From the NCBI RefSeq assembly GCF_006517175.1, contig NZ_CP041186.1, forward strand, positions 7,343,074-7,407,073: 64,000 nt of DNA, read 5' to 3'. The translations under genes were made by a program, and so were the position numbers. Within the stretch, counting starts at the first letter, position 1, and each line of letters starts with the position of its first letter. Source of the stretch: Persicimonas caeni (lineage in GTDB: Bacteria; Myxococcota_A; Bradymonadia; Bradymonadales; Bradymonadaceae). Shown here piece after piece: positions 8,653 through 17,599 of this stretch. Below the pieces are notes generated by a model that worked only from the letters and a program-made list of their open reading frames with translations, was not told where the DNA came from and did no database searches.

Positions 8653-10350
8653 ATGTCTGACTTGGTCGTTGGAATCGACCTCGGTACGTCGAACTCAGTC
8701 ATCACCGTCTCGCTTGAAGGCGAGCCCATTGTCATCCCTGACGAGCAGGGCAACCGTATCCACCCGTCGATGGTCTACTTCCGTGAGGACGGGCGCACGG
8801 TGGTGGGCAACCGGGCAAAAGGGCACCGCGTCGAGGATCCGGCGCATACGGTGTTCAGCGCCAAGCGCCTGATCGGTCGTCCGTACAACGACCCGGATGT
8901 GAAACTACTGATGGGCTCGTTTCCTTTCCCGATCGTCGAAGCGGGCGACGGTTCGCCGCGTTTCCACGTCTATGATCAGCTCCATCCGCCCGAGGGGATC
9001 TCGGGCCGAGTGCTGCACTACTTGAAGGGCCTCGCCCAAGAATATCTGGGCCAAGAGATCTCCAAAGCAATCATTACGGTGCCGGCGAACTTCGACGAAG
9101 GGCAGCGCCGGGCGACCAAACGAGCGGCCGACCTGGCCGGCCTCGAAGTACTTCGCCTGATCAACGAGCCCACCGCCGCAGCGCTCGCTTATGGCCACGG
9201 CCAGGGCAAACGTGAGCGTGTGGCGATCTATGACTTTGGCGGCGGCACCTTCGATATCACCATCCTCGAGCTTCGCGGCGACGTCTTTCAGGTCTTGTCG
9301 ACCGCCGGCGACAGCTATCTGGGCGGCGACGACTTCGATAACCGCCTGGTCCAGGCGATGCTCAACGCGTTCGAGAAGCAGTACGGCTACGATCTGTCCG
9401 GCGAAATGTCGGTGCGACAACGCCTCAAGGCGGTGGCAGAGGATGTTAAGCACAGTTTGAGCGACCGCGAGTCGGTCACCGTGCAGGTAACCGAATACGT
9501 GCCGGGCAGCCTGACCGAGCTCGACCTGGAGTTTACCCTCGACCGTAACGCCTTCGACCGCCGCTGCGCCGACATCGTCGACAAGTCGCTCGAGACCTGC
9601 GAAGAGGCGCTACGCGTCGCCGGAATGCAGCGCGCAGAGATCGATCACCTGGTCTTGGTGGGCGGCTCGACGCGCGTGCCGCTGGTTCAGCAGCGCGTCC
9701 AGCAATTCTTCAACCGTCGCCCGGTCGTCGACATCAACCCCGACGAGGTCGTCTCCATCGGCGCGGCGATCTTGGGGGCCTCGCTCGTCACCAGCCAGGA
9801 CGCGCCCGAGCAGTCGCACTTCCCGATGATGAACGCCGGCGCCTCGATGAATGCGGACGGTTCGGTCTCGGTCGACGCTCAGATCGACAACGACGACTCT
9901 TGGATCGACTCGTTGGAGCAAGAGCAGCAACGCCAGCAGCAAAGCCGCGGGCCCGTGCTCATCGACGTCACGCCGCATGCCCTGGGGGTGGCGACCGTCG
10001 GCGGCGTCATGGACATCATCATCGAGCGCAACGGCTCGCTTCCGCTCGAGCGATCGCGCTACTTCTCGACCTCACGCGACAATCAGACGCGCGTGGTTCT
10101 TCCCATCTATGCCGGCAATAGCCGACGCATCGAGGATAACCGTCAGTTGGGTAGCCTCGAGTTGACCGACATCCCCCCGGGGCCGCGCGAGGATGTCAAG
10201 ATCGAGGTGGCCTTCGAGGTCGACACCGACGGCATGCTCAGCGTGCGCGCCACCGACATGCGTACGGGAATGAACCAGTTCGTCCGCCTGTCCATTACGG
10301 GCCAGACGGAGGTCGAAGAGGAGTACGACGCGACCGATCTATTGATGTAG
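8653..10350 (+). CDS. Hsp70-family chaperone lacking the alpha-helical lid
   Basis: The protein has 565 residues from ATG 8653; the frame is open further upstream, but homology starts at MSDLVVGIDLGTSNS. The full actin-like nucleotide-binding domain is present: phosphate-1 loop GIDLGTSNS, INEPTAAALAYG, phosphate-2 YDFGGGTFDIT and adenosine motif LVLVGGSTRVP. A substrate-binding beta-sandwich follows (about 440-550), but the protein stops at EEYDATDLLM without the roughly 100-residue helical lid of DnaK (638 residues in E. coli). A Gln/Asp-rich insert (about 390-425) separates the domains. No dnaJ or grpE is adjacent. It is probably an accessory Hsp70 rather than the main DnaK. Confidence 0.88.
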   Translation: MSDLVVGIDLGTSNSVITVSLEGEPIVIPDEQGNRIHPSMVYFREDGRTVVGNRAKGHRVEDPAHTVFSAKRLIGRPYNDPDVKLLMGSFPFPIVEAGDGSPRFHVYDQLHPPEGISGRVLHYLKGLAQEYLGQEISKAIITVPANFDEGQRRATKRAADLAGLEVLRLINEPTAAALAYGHGQGKRERVAIYDFGGGTFDITILELRGDVFQVLSTAGDSYLGGDDFDNRLVQAMLNAFEKQYGYDLSGEMSVRQRLKAVAEDVKHSLSDRESVTVQVTEYVPGSLTELDLEFTLDRNAFDRRCADIVDKSLETCEEALRVAGMQRAEIDHLVLVGGSTRVPLVQQRVQQFFNRRPVVDINPDEVVSIGAAILGASLVTSQDAPEQSHFPMMNAGASMNADGSVSVDAQIDNDDSWIDSLEQEQQRQQQSRGPVLIDVTPHALGVATVGGVMDIIIERNGSLPLERSRYFSTSRDNQTRVVLPIYAGNSRRIEDNRQLGSLELTDIPPGPREDVKIEVAFEVDTDGMLSVRATDMRTGMNQFVRLSITGQTEVEEEYDATDLLM

Positions 10351-10431
10351 CTCGGTGCGGCGTTGCATTCGACCCAAAACCTGTTATGGATGCAGCCGAA
10401 TCAACCGCACCGTTACATATATCGGCATCGC

Positions 10432-11205
10432 ATGTTCGAATTAAGACACAGAGTAGCCATCGTGCTGGTAGGTTTTTCCCTCCTCGGCACGGCGTGTGAG
10501 TCCGACGAATTCCAAGATGCGCCCAGCGCCAGTGCCCCCGACCGGGCTCAGGCGCAGGCCCCGAGCGCCACGCCACCTGCGCGGCCCGGCGCTTCGCAAA
10601 ACCTGCCGGCGGATCATCCCCCGGTCGCCCAGCGCGGCGGCACGGCGGCAGGTGGCCAAATGGGCGGAGGGCAAATGGGAGGCAACTCCCAGGTAGCGCC
10701 GCCGCAGACCGACCAGCAGGGCATGTCTCCCTCACAATTCGGCAAGGTAGGCCCGCTGCGCTGGTCGACGCCCGAGTCTTGGCGCGCGGTCAAGCCGGCG
10801 TCGAGCTTTCGCCTCGCCGAGTATCACCTTCCGGGCGAGCAAGGCGGGCAGCCGGCCACTTTGACGGCCTTCTATTTTGGCAAGGGCGCAGGTGGCTCGA
10901 TCCAAGCCAACTTCGACCGCTGGGTCGGCCAGTTCACCCAAACCGAAGCCAAACCGGTGCAGACCACGCGCCAAGTCAATGGCTTGAAGGTCCACCTGAT
11001 CGATGTGTCGGGCACCTTCCAAGTCGGCGCGGCTATGGGCGGGGGGCAGGCGCAGCCGAATTGGCGCATGCGCGGCGCAATCGTCGAGAGCCAGGCGGGC
11101 AATTTCTTCTTCAAGTTGACTGGACCGAAGTCGACGGTGGCCGCTCACCAAGATGGTTTCGAGAGTTTTGTTTCGAGCTTCAAGGCCGCCGGCTCCGGAG
11201 AATGA
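10432..11205 (+). CDS. Lipoprotein with a Pro/Gly-rich linker, unknown function
   Basis: The protein has 257 residues from ATG 10432. A signal peptide ends in the lipobox LLGTAC with Cys about 22. Residues about 25-100 are a low-complexity Ala/Pro/Gln/Gly linker with a duplicated GGQMGG. The globular part (about 105-257) begins with LRWSTPESWRAVKPASSFR and contains an alternating beta pattern ending in FVSSFKAAG. This resembles small periplasmic domains that read 'W..P..W' in planctomycete and myxobacterial lipoproteins, but I cannot name a family. The gene lies 81 bases after the Hsp70 gene on the same strand, so co-transcription is possible. Confidence 0.72.
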   Translation: MFELRHRVAIVLVGFSLLGTACESDEFQDAPSASAPDRAQAQAPSATPPARPGASQNLPADHPPVAQRGGTAAGGQMGGGQMGGNSQVAPPQTDQQGMSPSQFGKVGPLRWSTPESWRAVKPASSFRLAEYHLPGEQGGQPATLTAFYFGKGAGGSIQANFDRWVGQFTQTEAKPVQTTRQVNGLKVHLIDVSGTFQVGAAMGGGQAQPNWRMRGAIVESQAGNFFFKLTGPKSTVAAHQDGFESFVSSFKAAGSGE

Positions 11206-11301
11206 CGGCGCGACACGCGGCGGGAATGTCCGCGTGCGGCGACCGTTGTGTAGACCGGATTGACGAGACAGTCATCGAACTAGCAGCCAATTTGTCGTGA
11301 A

Positions 11302-11315
11302 GCCTCCACGGAGGC
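11302..11315 (+). promoter_or_regulatory. Small dyad in the purF leader
   Basis: GCCTCC and GGAGGC, separated by two bases, form a 6-bp dyad 16 bases before the purF start and include an SD-like GGAGG. If folded, it would tie up that purine stretch. The regulatory meaning is speculative. Confidence 0.25.
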
Positions 11316-11331
11316 GAGGGTAGCAGGCGAT

Positions 11332-12828
11332 ATGCTCGACGAAGAACGCAGACATCTCATCGAGGAAGAATGCGGTGTGTTTGGTATTCTCGGCAACGAG
11401 GAAGCCGCCAATCACACCTATCTTGGCCTGCACGCTCTGCAGCACCGCGGCCAAGAGAGCGCCGGCATCGCGACGACCATCGCGGGCGACCACAACATGT
11501 ATGTGCAGCGCCGCCAGGGGTTGGTCAGCGAGCAGTTCACCGAAGATGTGCTCTCGCGGCTGCCCGGCGACGCCGCCATCGGCCACGTGCGCTACAGCAC
11601 CTCGGGTGAGTCGGCGATTCGCAACGCCCAGCCTATCAGCGTCTCGACCAAGTACGGCCCCATCGCTCTGGCGCACAACGGCAACTTGACCAACGCCGGG
11701 GCGCTTCGCGCGAAGCTCGAGTCTCAGGGGAGTATCTTCGGCACCACGACCGACACCGAAGTGATCGCGCACCTGATCGCGAAGAGCCTGGCAGACAATA
11801 TGCTCGACGCGATCATCGACGCGCTCAATCAGGTACAGGGCGCCTTTAGCCTGGTCTGCCTGACCCCCGAGTTCATGATCGGTCTGCGTGATCCCAACGG
11901 GGTGCGCCCGCTATGTGTGGGACATCTCGATGGCGCACGTGTGGTGTCGAGTGAGCCCACGAGCTTCACGCTGATGGGCGCATCGTTCGAGCGCGAGCTC
12001 GAGCCCGGTGAGATGTTTGTCACCTACCGCGACGGCACCGAAAAGTGGATGGAGCCGTTTCGCAAGCAAACGCCCACGCCTTGCATCTTCGAACTCGTGT
12101 ATTTCTCGCGGCCTGACAGCACGGTTTTCGGACGCGATGTCTATGGCGTGCGCAAGCGCATGGGCAACATTTTGGCGCGTGAGTCGGGTGTGGAGGCTGA
12201 CGTGGTCGTCCCTGTCCCCGATTCGGGAGTACCGGCGGCGCTCGGCTTCGCCCAAGAGAGCGGCGTGCCGTACGAAGTCGGCTTGGTGCGCAGCCACTAC
12301 GTGGGGCGCACCTTCATCGAGCCGTCTAGCCAGATTCGGCACTTCGGCGTCAAGCTCAAGCTCAGCCCGGTGCAGTCTGTGCTGGAGGGCAAGCGGGTGG
12401 TGGTCGTCGACGACTCGATTGTGCGCGGCACCACGTCGCGCAAAATCATCAAGATGGTCCGCGAGGCGGGCGCCAAAGAGGTGCACTTTCGCGTGGCCAG
12501 TCCGCAGACCACGCACCCGTGCTTCTACGGCATCGACACCCCCGAGCGCAGCCAGCTCATCGCTGCGAGTCACTCGCTCGAGGAGATTCGCAAGTATATC
12601 ACCGCCGATACGCTGGCTTACTTGTCGATCAAGGGGCTGCGTGAAGCCGTGAGCACGAACACCGAGGACGGCCAGTCGGGCTTCTGTGAGGCATGCTTCA
12701 CGGGCGATTACCCGATTCCGTTGGCGAGCAACGACCGCAAAAAGGCTGCTGAGGAGCCCGGCAAAGAGAAGGTCGAGGCAACGGTCGGCGAGCCCGGCGA
12801 GATGGTCGGCGCGCCGCCAGCGGAGTGA
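11332..12828 (+). CDS. purF: Amidophosphoribosyltransferase
   Basis: This protein of 498 residues catalyses the first committed step of purine synthesis (PRPP plus glutamine to phosphoribosylamine). The N-terminal propeptide MLDEERRHLIEEE precedes the nucleophile in CGVFGI, so it is the processed type. The N-terminal glutaminase has LQHRGQESAG and RDPNGVRPL. The C-terminal transferase has the PRPP loop VVVDDSIVRGTT. Cysteines at PCIFE, HPCFYG and GFCEACF match the four ligands of the oxygen-sensitive [4Fe-4S] cluster of the Bacillus-type enzyme. A hydrophilic C-terminal tail of about 35 residues is extra. The gene stands alone, without other pur genes. Confidence 0.97.
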   Translation: MLDEERRHLIEEECGVFGILGNEEAANHTYLGLHALQHRGQESAGIATTIAGDHNMYVQRRQGLVSEQFTEDVLSRLPGDAAIGHVRYSTSGESAIRNAQPISVSTKYGPIALAHNGNLTNAGALRAKLESQGSIFGTTTDTEVIAHLIAKSLADNMLDAIIDALNQVQGAFSLVCLTPEFMIGLRDPNGVRPLCVGHLDGARVVSSEPTSFTLMGASFERELEPGEMFVTYRDGTEKWMEPFRKQTPTPCIFELVYFSRPDSTVFGRDVYGVRKRMGNILARESGVEADVVVPVPDSGVPAALGFAQESGVPYEVGLVRSHYVGRTFIEPSSQIRHFGVKLKLSPVQSVLEGKRVVVVDDSIVRGTTSRKIIKMVREAGAKEVHFRVASPQTTHPCFYGIDTPERSQLIAASHSLEEIRKYITADTLAYLSIKGLREAVSTNTEDGQSGFCEACFTGDYPIPLASNDRKKAAEEPGKEKVEATVGEPGEMVGAPPAE

Positions 12829-12854
12829 GGACTATCTAGCGGCTAATTGGGCGG

Positions 12855-12922
12855 ACAAGAAACAATTTGAGGGTCGTGTTAGCGAGAGTGGTTGCTAACA
12901 CGACCCTCAAATTGTTTCTTGT
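12855..12922. terminator. 29-bp perfect inverted repeat between convergent genes
   Basis: The arms 12855-12883 and 12894-12922 are exact reverse complements around a 10-base loop. The arms carry A-rich and T-rich outer ends (ACAAGAAACAATTT and its complement). The hairpin therefore ends in a T-rich flank on both strands and can serve as a bidirectional terminator for purF and the CPBP gene, which ends at 12926. Its length is unusual; a dispersed palindromic repeat element is the alternative. Confidence 0.75.
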
Positions 12923-12925
12923 ATC

Positions 12926-13726
12926 CTAAAATAGTCCCGAAGAGAGCTTCTGGCCCACGACCAACAGGTCCATCGTCACGCCCACGCCCCAGTGCAGCAG
13001 TGCCCCGGGGATCCACGACTTGCTCTGGATCGCCAGATACCCGAGCGCCAGGCCGGCGATGATGGCGCCCAAAGTCTCGGGCACCGGCTTCGAGAAGTGA
13101 ATCATGCAGTAGGGCACGGTCATGATCACGACGGCGTAGTAGCCGAACTTCTTGAAGAGCGCGAAGATCAGAAACCCTCGGAAGAACGCCTCCAGCGAGA
13201 AGAATTGCACTCCGTAGGCCACCTCGTAGAGCACGAAATGTGCCACCGAGTCGGTCGCGTTGTCGTAGAACGGGTACTTGTGCTGGAAGCTCTCCGTGAA
13301 GCTCATCGCCACCAGAACGGGCAGCATCACCAGGTAGAGGAGGGCGTAGATCTTGCCGTGGCCCTTCTTCCACATGCGAAAGCCATAGTCGCGCGGCGAT
13401 TCACGAAACCACCACACGATGCAAGCCAGGGGGATGACAATACGCAGAAGGATGCTCGCCAGGGCCCAACCCCAGTAGGGGATCAGCCCGCGGTAGACAC
13501 TCGTGTCGAGGTCGAGGGCGCCGGCGATGGCCATCTCGACGGTGTGGCTGCGGAAAAATCCGGGGCGACCGTAGTAGAAAAACACGGTCAACAGCACGCA
13601 TGTGAGCACGAGCACACCCACGGTGCGCCCGTCGAGAGAGACGGGCGCACCTCCGTTGGCTCTGAGTTCAGCGCGGGCTTCAGCCAGAAAGTTACGAAGG
13701 GAAGTAAACAGCGGGTTTTTCATCAA
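12926..13726 (-). CDS. CPBP-family intramembrane protease-like protein
   Basis: The protein has 266 residues and about six to seven membrane helices. The C-terminal half resembles the CPBP/Abi (CaaX-protease-like) domain: LEAFFRGFL at about 178, an H in YCMIHFSK, and a third motif LLHWGVGVTMDL. In canonical members the first motif is EExxxR; here it reads LEAFFR, so the first glutamate is Leu. The second Glu, the Arg and the His residues remain. The gene sits 3 bases after the EF-hand-like lipoprotein stop on the same strand, so the two are likely co-transcribed. The substrate is unknown, and activity is uncertain because of the altered motif. Confidence 0.75.
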   Translation of the reverse strand: MMKNPLFTSLRNFLAEARAELRANGGAPVSLDGRTVGVLVLTCVLLTVFFYYGRPGFFRSHTVEMAIAGALDLDTSVYRGLIPYWGWALASILLRIVIPLACIVWWFRESPRDYGFRMWKKGHGKIYALLYLVMLPVLVAMSFTESFQHKYPFYDNATDSVAHFVLYEVAYGVQFFSLEAFFRGFLIFALFKKFGYYAVVIMTVPYCMIHFSKPVPETLGAIIAGLALGYLAIQSKSWIPGALLHWGVGVTMDLLVVGQKLSSGLF

Positions 13727-13729
13727 AGA

Positions 13730-14335
13730 CTAGCGGCGGGTCCAGGAGTCGGCGCGGCCGTCGGCATCGATGTCACGGCCGATACGGTCGAGAGAGCCCT
13801 CTTCATAGAACTCCCAGTAGTCAACCTTCGAGTCTTGGTTGAGGTCTTTCTCGACGCGAATGATCTTGCCATCGGCGTAGTAGCGCGTCTCGACGACTTC
13901 GGACGCATCCTCGGAGAGCACCTCTTTTTTGACCAGTTCGCCATTGCCAAAGTAGCTCACCGTGTCGGCCTTGCCATCGAGATCGACATCGAGGCGCTCT
14001 TTGAGCGGGGTTCCGTTCTTGTTGTACAGGCGCACAATGTCGATCTTGCCGTCGGAGTTGACGTCGACTTCTTTTTTGCGAAGTCGGCGCTTGGTGATCG
14101 ACTTGTCATCGGGGTCGGGGTACTCCTCGAAATACTTGACCACGTCGGGCTTGTCGTCCTCGTCGAGGGTGTACCGCTCGACGATGAGCCCGTCCTCCTT
14201 GGAGGTCGTCAGGCTCGGGCCCAGGTTCTGCAGGCCGTCGTCGCGGCCCTTCTTTGCGGCTTCGTCGCTGCTGCAGCCGGCAGCGCTGGCTGCCACAACG
14301 GCCACGAGGCCGACGAATGCGAAAAGACGTTTCAT
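13730..14335 (-). CDS. Lipoprotein with EF-hand-like calcium loops
   Basis: The protein has 201 residues and a lipoprotein signal with the lipobox SAAGC at Cys21. After a short linker come four or five Asp-rich loops of the D-x-[ND]-x-[DG]-x-x-D type: LDEDDKPDV, DVNSDGKIDI, DVDLDGKADT, DLNQDSKVDY and DIDADGRADS. They are spaced about 25-35 residues apart and resemble dockerin or EF-hand-like calcium loops. Calcium binding and a surface location are inferred. It is the first gene of a probable two-gene operon with the CPBP protein. Confidence 0.8.
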   Translation of the reverse strand: MKRLFAFVGLVAVVAASAAGCSSDEAAKKGRDDGLQNLGPSLTTSKEDGLIVERYTLDEDDKPDVVKYFEEYPDPDDKSITKRRLRKKEVDVNSDGKIDIVRLYNKNGTPLKERLDVDLDGKADTVSYFGNGELVKKEVLSEDASEVVETRYYADGKIIRVEKDLNQDSKVDYWEFYEEGSLDRIGRDIDADGRADSWTRR

Positions 14336-14783
14336 GATGCTACTCCAAGGTGATTCGCAAGCTCATCCGACGTTCAGATGTGGGCAAATTAGCACAGATA
14401 CCCAGCCGGTGCGAACTTTTGTGGTGCACCAGACTTCACGTGCGGTGCAGCGCTGGCTGACGTGGTTCCACGTTTGTAACCCTCGGTCGAGCTTTGCATC
14501 AAGCAGGGTTTTGTTGCCGGAACCGTGGTGACGGTGGCACTTGCCTGGCTTGTCTCGATCTCGAGGCTGGCAATTGCGAATTCCAAGTCAGCAAAGTGCC
14601 GAGCAGTTTGACCTGTGCTCGCGCAGTGAGTTATGAAGGCGCGACCAAAGGTCCGGCATCGATTCGGCATAAACGCAAATGCCCATTGGTTGTGGACCCG
14701 GGACAGATAACATCTCTCGCGAGAACGTTCGCCCTCGAGGCGCTCGATGGCGCCAGAAGGTCTTCTGACGGACAACGCTTAGT
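14336..14783 (+). promoter_or_regulatory. 448-bp non-coding region before lepA
   Basis: No credible gene lies here, although open frames exist on both strands. It separates a minus-strand lipoprotein gene from lepA. A 10-bp palindrome TCTCGCGAGA lies at 14715-14724 and a CAGAAG-GT-CTTCTG dyad at 14754-14767, close to the lepA start. The stretch is less GC-rich than the flanking genes around 14390-14650. Confidence 0.5.
14608..14637 (+). promoter_or_regulatory. Candidate sigma-70 promoter upstream of lepA
   Basis: TTGACC (14608-14613, 5/6 match) is followed after 18 bases by TATGAA (14632-14637, 4/6 match). Transcription would start near 14645 and give a leader of about 140 bases. Confidence 0.35.
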
Positions 14784-16601
14784 ATGGCGAAACGCAAAAT
14801 CGACCAGAATAAAATCCGCAACTTTTCGATCATCGCCCACATCGACCACGGAAAGTCGACGTTGGCGGACCGGATCTTGGACGAAACGCGCGCGATCGAA
14901 GCGCGTGACAAAAAAGAGCAGTTCCTCGATTCGATGGATCTCGAGCGGGAGCGCGGGATCACCATCAAGGCGCAGTCGGTGCGCTTGGAGTACGAGGCCG
15001 ACGACGGCGAGACGTATTTGCTCAACCTCATCGACACCCCGGGTCACGTCGACTTCACCTACGAAGTCTCGCGTAGCCTGCAGGCGTGCGAGGGGGCTGT
15101 GCTGGTCGTCGATGCCTCGCAGGGCGTCGAAGCCCAGACGGTGGCCAACGTCTACTTGGCGCTGGACGCCGATCTCGAGCTCATTCCGGTGCTCAACAAG
15201 ATCGACCTTCCGGCTGCCGATGTCGACCGGGTCAAAGAGGATATCGAGGAGACAATCGGCCTCGATGCAACCGATGCGATCCCGGCGAGCGCCAAGAACG
15301 GCATCGGGATCCACGAGATTCTCGAGGCGGTCGTCGACCAGGTTCCCCCGCCCGAAGGTGATCCGAACGCGCCGCTCAAGGCGTTGGTCTTCGACAGTTG
15401 GTTCGACCCGTACCGCGGCGTGATCAACCTGGTCCGCGTGACTCAGGGCACGCTCAAAAAGGGCGAGAAGATCAAGTGGATGGCGTCGGGGGCCAAAGGA
15501 GACGTCGAAGAACTCGGCGTCTACACCCCCAAACCCACTGCGGTCGATTCACTTGGCCCCGGCGAGGTCGGGTTCGTCATCTCGATGATCAAAGACGTCG
15601 GCTTGGCCAAGGTCGGTGACACTGTCACCTCGGCCAAGAACTCGGCCGACGAGCCGTTGCCCGGCTTCAAAGACGTCAAGCCGATGGTCTTCTGCGGGTT
15701 TTTCCCGGTCGACTCTTCCGACTATGATGAGCTCAAGGATGCGCTCGAGAAGTTGTCGCTCAACGATTCGAGCGTCAGTTTCGAGCCCGAGACCAGCCAG
15801 GCGCTCGGCTTCGGGTTTCGATGCGGCTTCCTCGGCCTGCTCCACATGGAGATCATCCAGGAGCGCCTCGAGCGTGAGTACGACCTCGACCTGATCACGA
15901 CCGCACCGTCGGTCGTCTACAACGTCTTCACCAAAGAGGGCGAAGTCCTCAAGGTCGAAAACCCGAGCGAGCTGCCCGACGTGCAGGATATCGACACGAT
16001 CGAGGAGCCGTACGTCCGCGCCACGATTCACGTGCCGCCCGATCATGTCGGTCCCGTCCTGAAGTTGTGTGAAGAGCGACGCGGCGAGCAGAAGGACTTG
16101 CGCTATTCCGGGCCGAACCGAGTCATCCTCACCTACGAGATTCCGATGAACGAGGTGATGTATGACTTCTACGACCGCCTCAAATCCTGCTCGCGAGGCT
16201 ACGCGAGCTTAGATTATGATGTGATTGGCTATCGTCCGGGGGATCTGGTCAAGCTCGATATCCTGGTCAACAAGGAAGTCGTCGATGCATTGAGTATCAT
16301 CGTGCACCGAGACTTCGCCTATGATCGGGGCAGAGCGCTGGCAAAGAAGCTCAAAGAGGTCATTCACCAGCAGCTCTTCGAAATCCCCATCCAGGCAGCC
16401 ATCGGCTCGAGGGTGGTGGCTCGAGAGACCATCCGGGCGCTGCGCAAAAACGTCACCGCCAAATGTTATGGCGGCGACGTGAGCCGAAAGCGCAAGCTGC
16501 TCGAGCGCCAGAAGGAAGGCAAGAAGCGCATGAAGCAAGTCGGGACCGTCGAAATCCCGCAGGAGGCCTTCCTTGCTGTACTGAGTATTGACGAAGACTG
16601 A
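14784..16601 (+). CDS. lepA: Elongation factor 4 (ribosome back-translocating GTPase)
   Basis: The protein has 605 residues, against 599 in E. coli. GTPase motifs are intact: [13 protein letters not shown] (G1, about 17-29), GITIKAQ (G2), DTPGHVDF (G3), NKIDLP (G4) and SAKNGIG (G5). The EF-G-like domains and the LepA-specific C-terminal domain follow, with [16 protein letters not shown] near 570. It rebinds stalled or pre-translocation ribosomes and assists initiation. lepA followed closely by lepB (10 bases apart) is a classical gene pair. Confidence 0.98.
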   Translation: MAKRKIDQNKIRNFSIIAHIDHGKSTLADRILDETRAIEARDKKEQFLDSMDLERERGITIKAQSVRLEYEADDGETYLLNLIDTPGHVDFTYEVSRSLQACEGAVLVVDASQGVEAQTVANVYLALDADLELIPVLNKIDLPAADVDRVKEDIEETIGLDATDAIPASAKNGIGIHEILEAVVDQVPPPEGDPNAPLKALVFDSWFDPYRGVINLVRVTQGTLKKGEKIKWMASGAKGDVEELGVYTPKPTAVDSLGPGEVGFVISMIKDVGLAKVGDTVTSAKNSADEPLPGFKDVKPMVFCGFFPVDSSDYDELKDALEKLSLNDSSVSFEPETSQALGFGFRCGFLGLLHMEIIQERLEREYDLDLITTAPSVVYNVFTKEGEVLKVENPSELPDVQDIDTIEEPYVRATIHVPPDHVGPVLKLCEERRGEQKDLRYSGPNRVILTYEIPMNEVMYDFYDRLKSCSRGYASLDYDVIGYRPGDLVKLDILVNKEVVDALSIIVHRDFAYDRGRALAKKLKEVIHQQLFEIPIQAAIGSRVVARETIRALRKNVTAKCYGGDVSRKRKLLERQKEGKKRMKQVGTVEIPQEAFLAVLSIDED

Positions 16602-16611
16602 CGGGGCGAGC

Positions 16612-17562
16612 GTGGCGAACACCAACACAACCGAATCGAGAGACCTGGAAGGGGCGCGCCAGTTCGTGCGCCACGCTCAGGGGCGTCTCGATCGTGCCCA
16701 CGGGCTGTCGGATGACGTACAGCGTCAGCTCCAAAACCGCCTCAATGAGGTGCGCCATCTCATCGAGGATGGCGAAGCCGAAGCTGCGCATGCCAAGATC
16801 GACGAGCTGTCTCCGTGGCTCGACAAGCAGCTCGAAGGCAAAGAAAAGACGGTGCTGCGCGAGTATGCCGAGAGCATCGGTCTGGCCATTCTGTTCGCGT
16901 TGATCCTGCGCGGCTTTGTCCTCGAAGCGTTCAAGATTCCCACCGGCAGCATGATCCCGACGCTGTTGGTCGGCGACCACCTCTTCGTCAACAAGTTCAT
17001 CTATGGCATTCGCGTGCCGTTCACCGAGACGTACCTGACGCGTTTCGAACAGCCCGATCGCGGCGAAGTCATCGTTTTTAAATTCCCCGGCGCCGAGGCC
17101 AGGCAGTATCTGGCCAAGCAGCCGGCCTCCAGGCGCGAGTGCATCGACACGGCGAGCCTGGTGGAGGAAAAAGACTTCATCAAGCGCATCGTGGGCATCG
17201 AAGGCGATACCGTCGAGCTGCGTGACAATCAGCTCATTATCAACGGTGAGCCGGTCGAGCGTACCTTTGTGAGCAAAGAGTCGACGGGCAACTACCTCTT
17301 CCCGCATCAAGTCTCCGAAGTCGAGGAGCTCAACGGCCACGAGTACACCATCCAGTACTCGGGCAAACACGAGAATTTCGGGCCGATCAAGGTCAAGAAG
17401 GACCACGTCTTCGTCATGGGCGACAACCGGGACAACTCCTCGGACGGTCGCTGCTGGGGGCAGGTCCCTGTCGAGAATATCAAAGGCCGGGCGATGATCA
17501 TCTGGTTATCGCTCGGGCCCGACTCGATTCGCTGGGATCGGCTCGGGCAGGTGATTCATTGA
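16612..17562 (+). CDS. lepB: Signal peptidase I
   Basis: The protein has 316 residues from GTG 16612; a TTG at 16588 would overlap lepA and lacks a ribosome site. The enzyme removes signal peptides from exported proteins at the periplasmic membrane face. The catalytic Ser is in IPTGSMIPTL and the general-base Lys in FIKRIVGIEGD. The C-terminal signature VFVMGDNRDNSSDGR is complete. One transmembrane helix (about 85-107) precedes the Ser. The N-terminal 85 residues form a charged, helical cytoplasmic extension (RLDRAHGLSDDVQRQL) that is longer than usual. Many lipoproteins in this window would use LspA instead. Confidence 0.95.
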   Translation: MANTNTTESRDLEGARQFVRHAQGRLDRAHGLSDDVQRQLQNRLNEVRHLIEDGEAEAAHAKIDELSPWLDKQLEGKEKTVLREYAESIGLAILFALILRGFVLEAFKIPTGSMIPTLLVGDHLFVNKFIYGIRVPFTETYLTRFEQPDRGEVIVFKFPGAEARQYLAKQPASRRECIDTASLVEEKDFIKRIVGIEGDTVELRDNQLIINGEPVERTFVSKESTGNYLFPHQVSEVEELNGHEYTIQYSGKHENFGPIKVKKDHVFVMGDNRDNSSDGRCWGQVPVENIKGRAMIIWLSLGPDSIRWDRLGQVIH

Positions 17563-17599
17563 GTCGGATAAACCTACAACTGTAACACGGCTGATCCCG

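Noticed and set aside
14389-14775. A 128-residue minus-strand frame in the lepA upstream region
   Set aside because: No ribosome site, mixed composition, no domain; it overlaps the probable lepA promoter.
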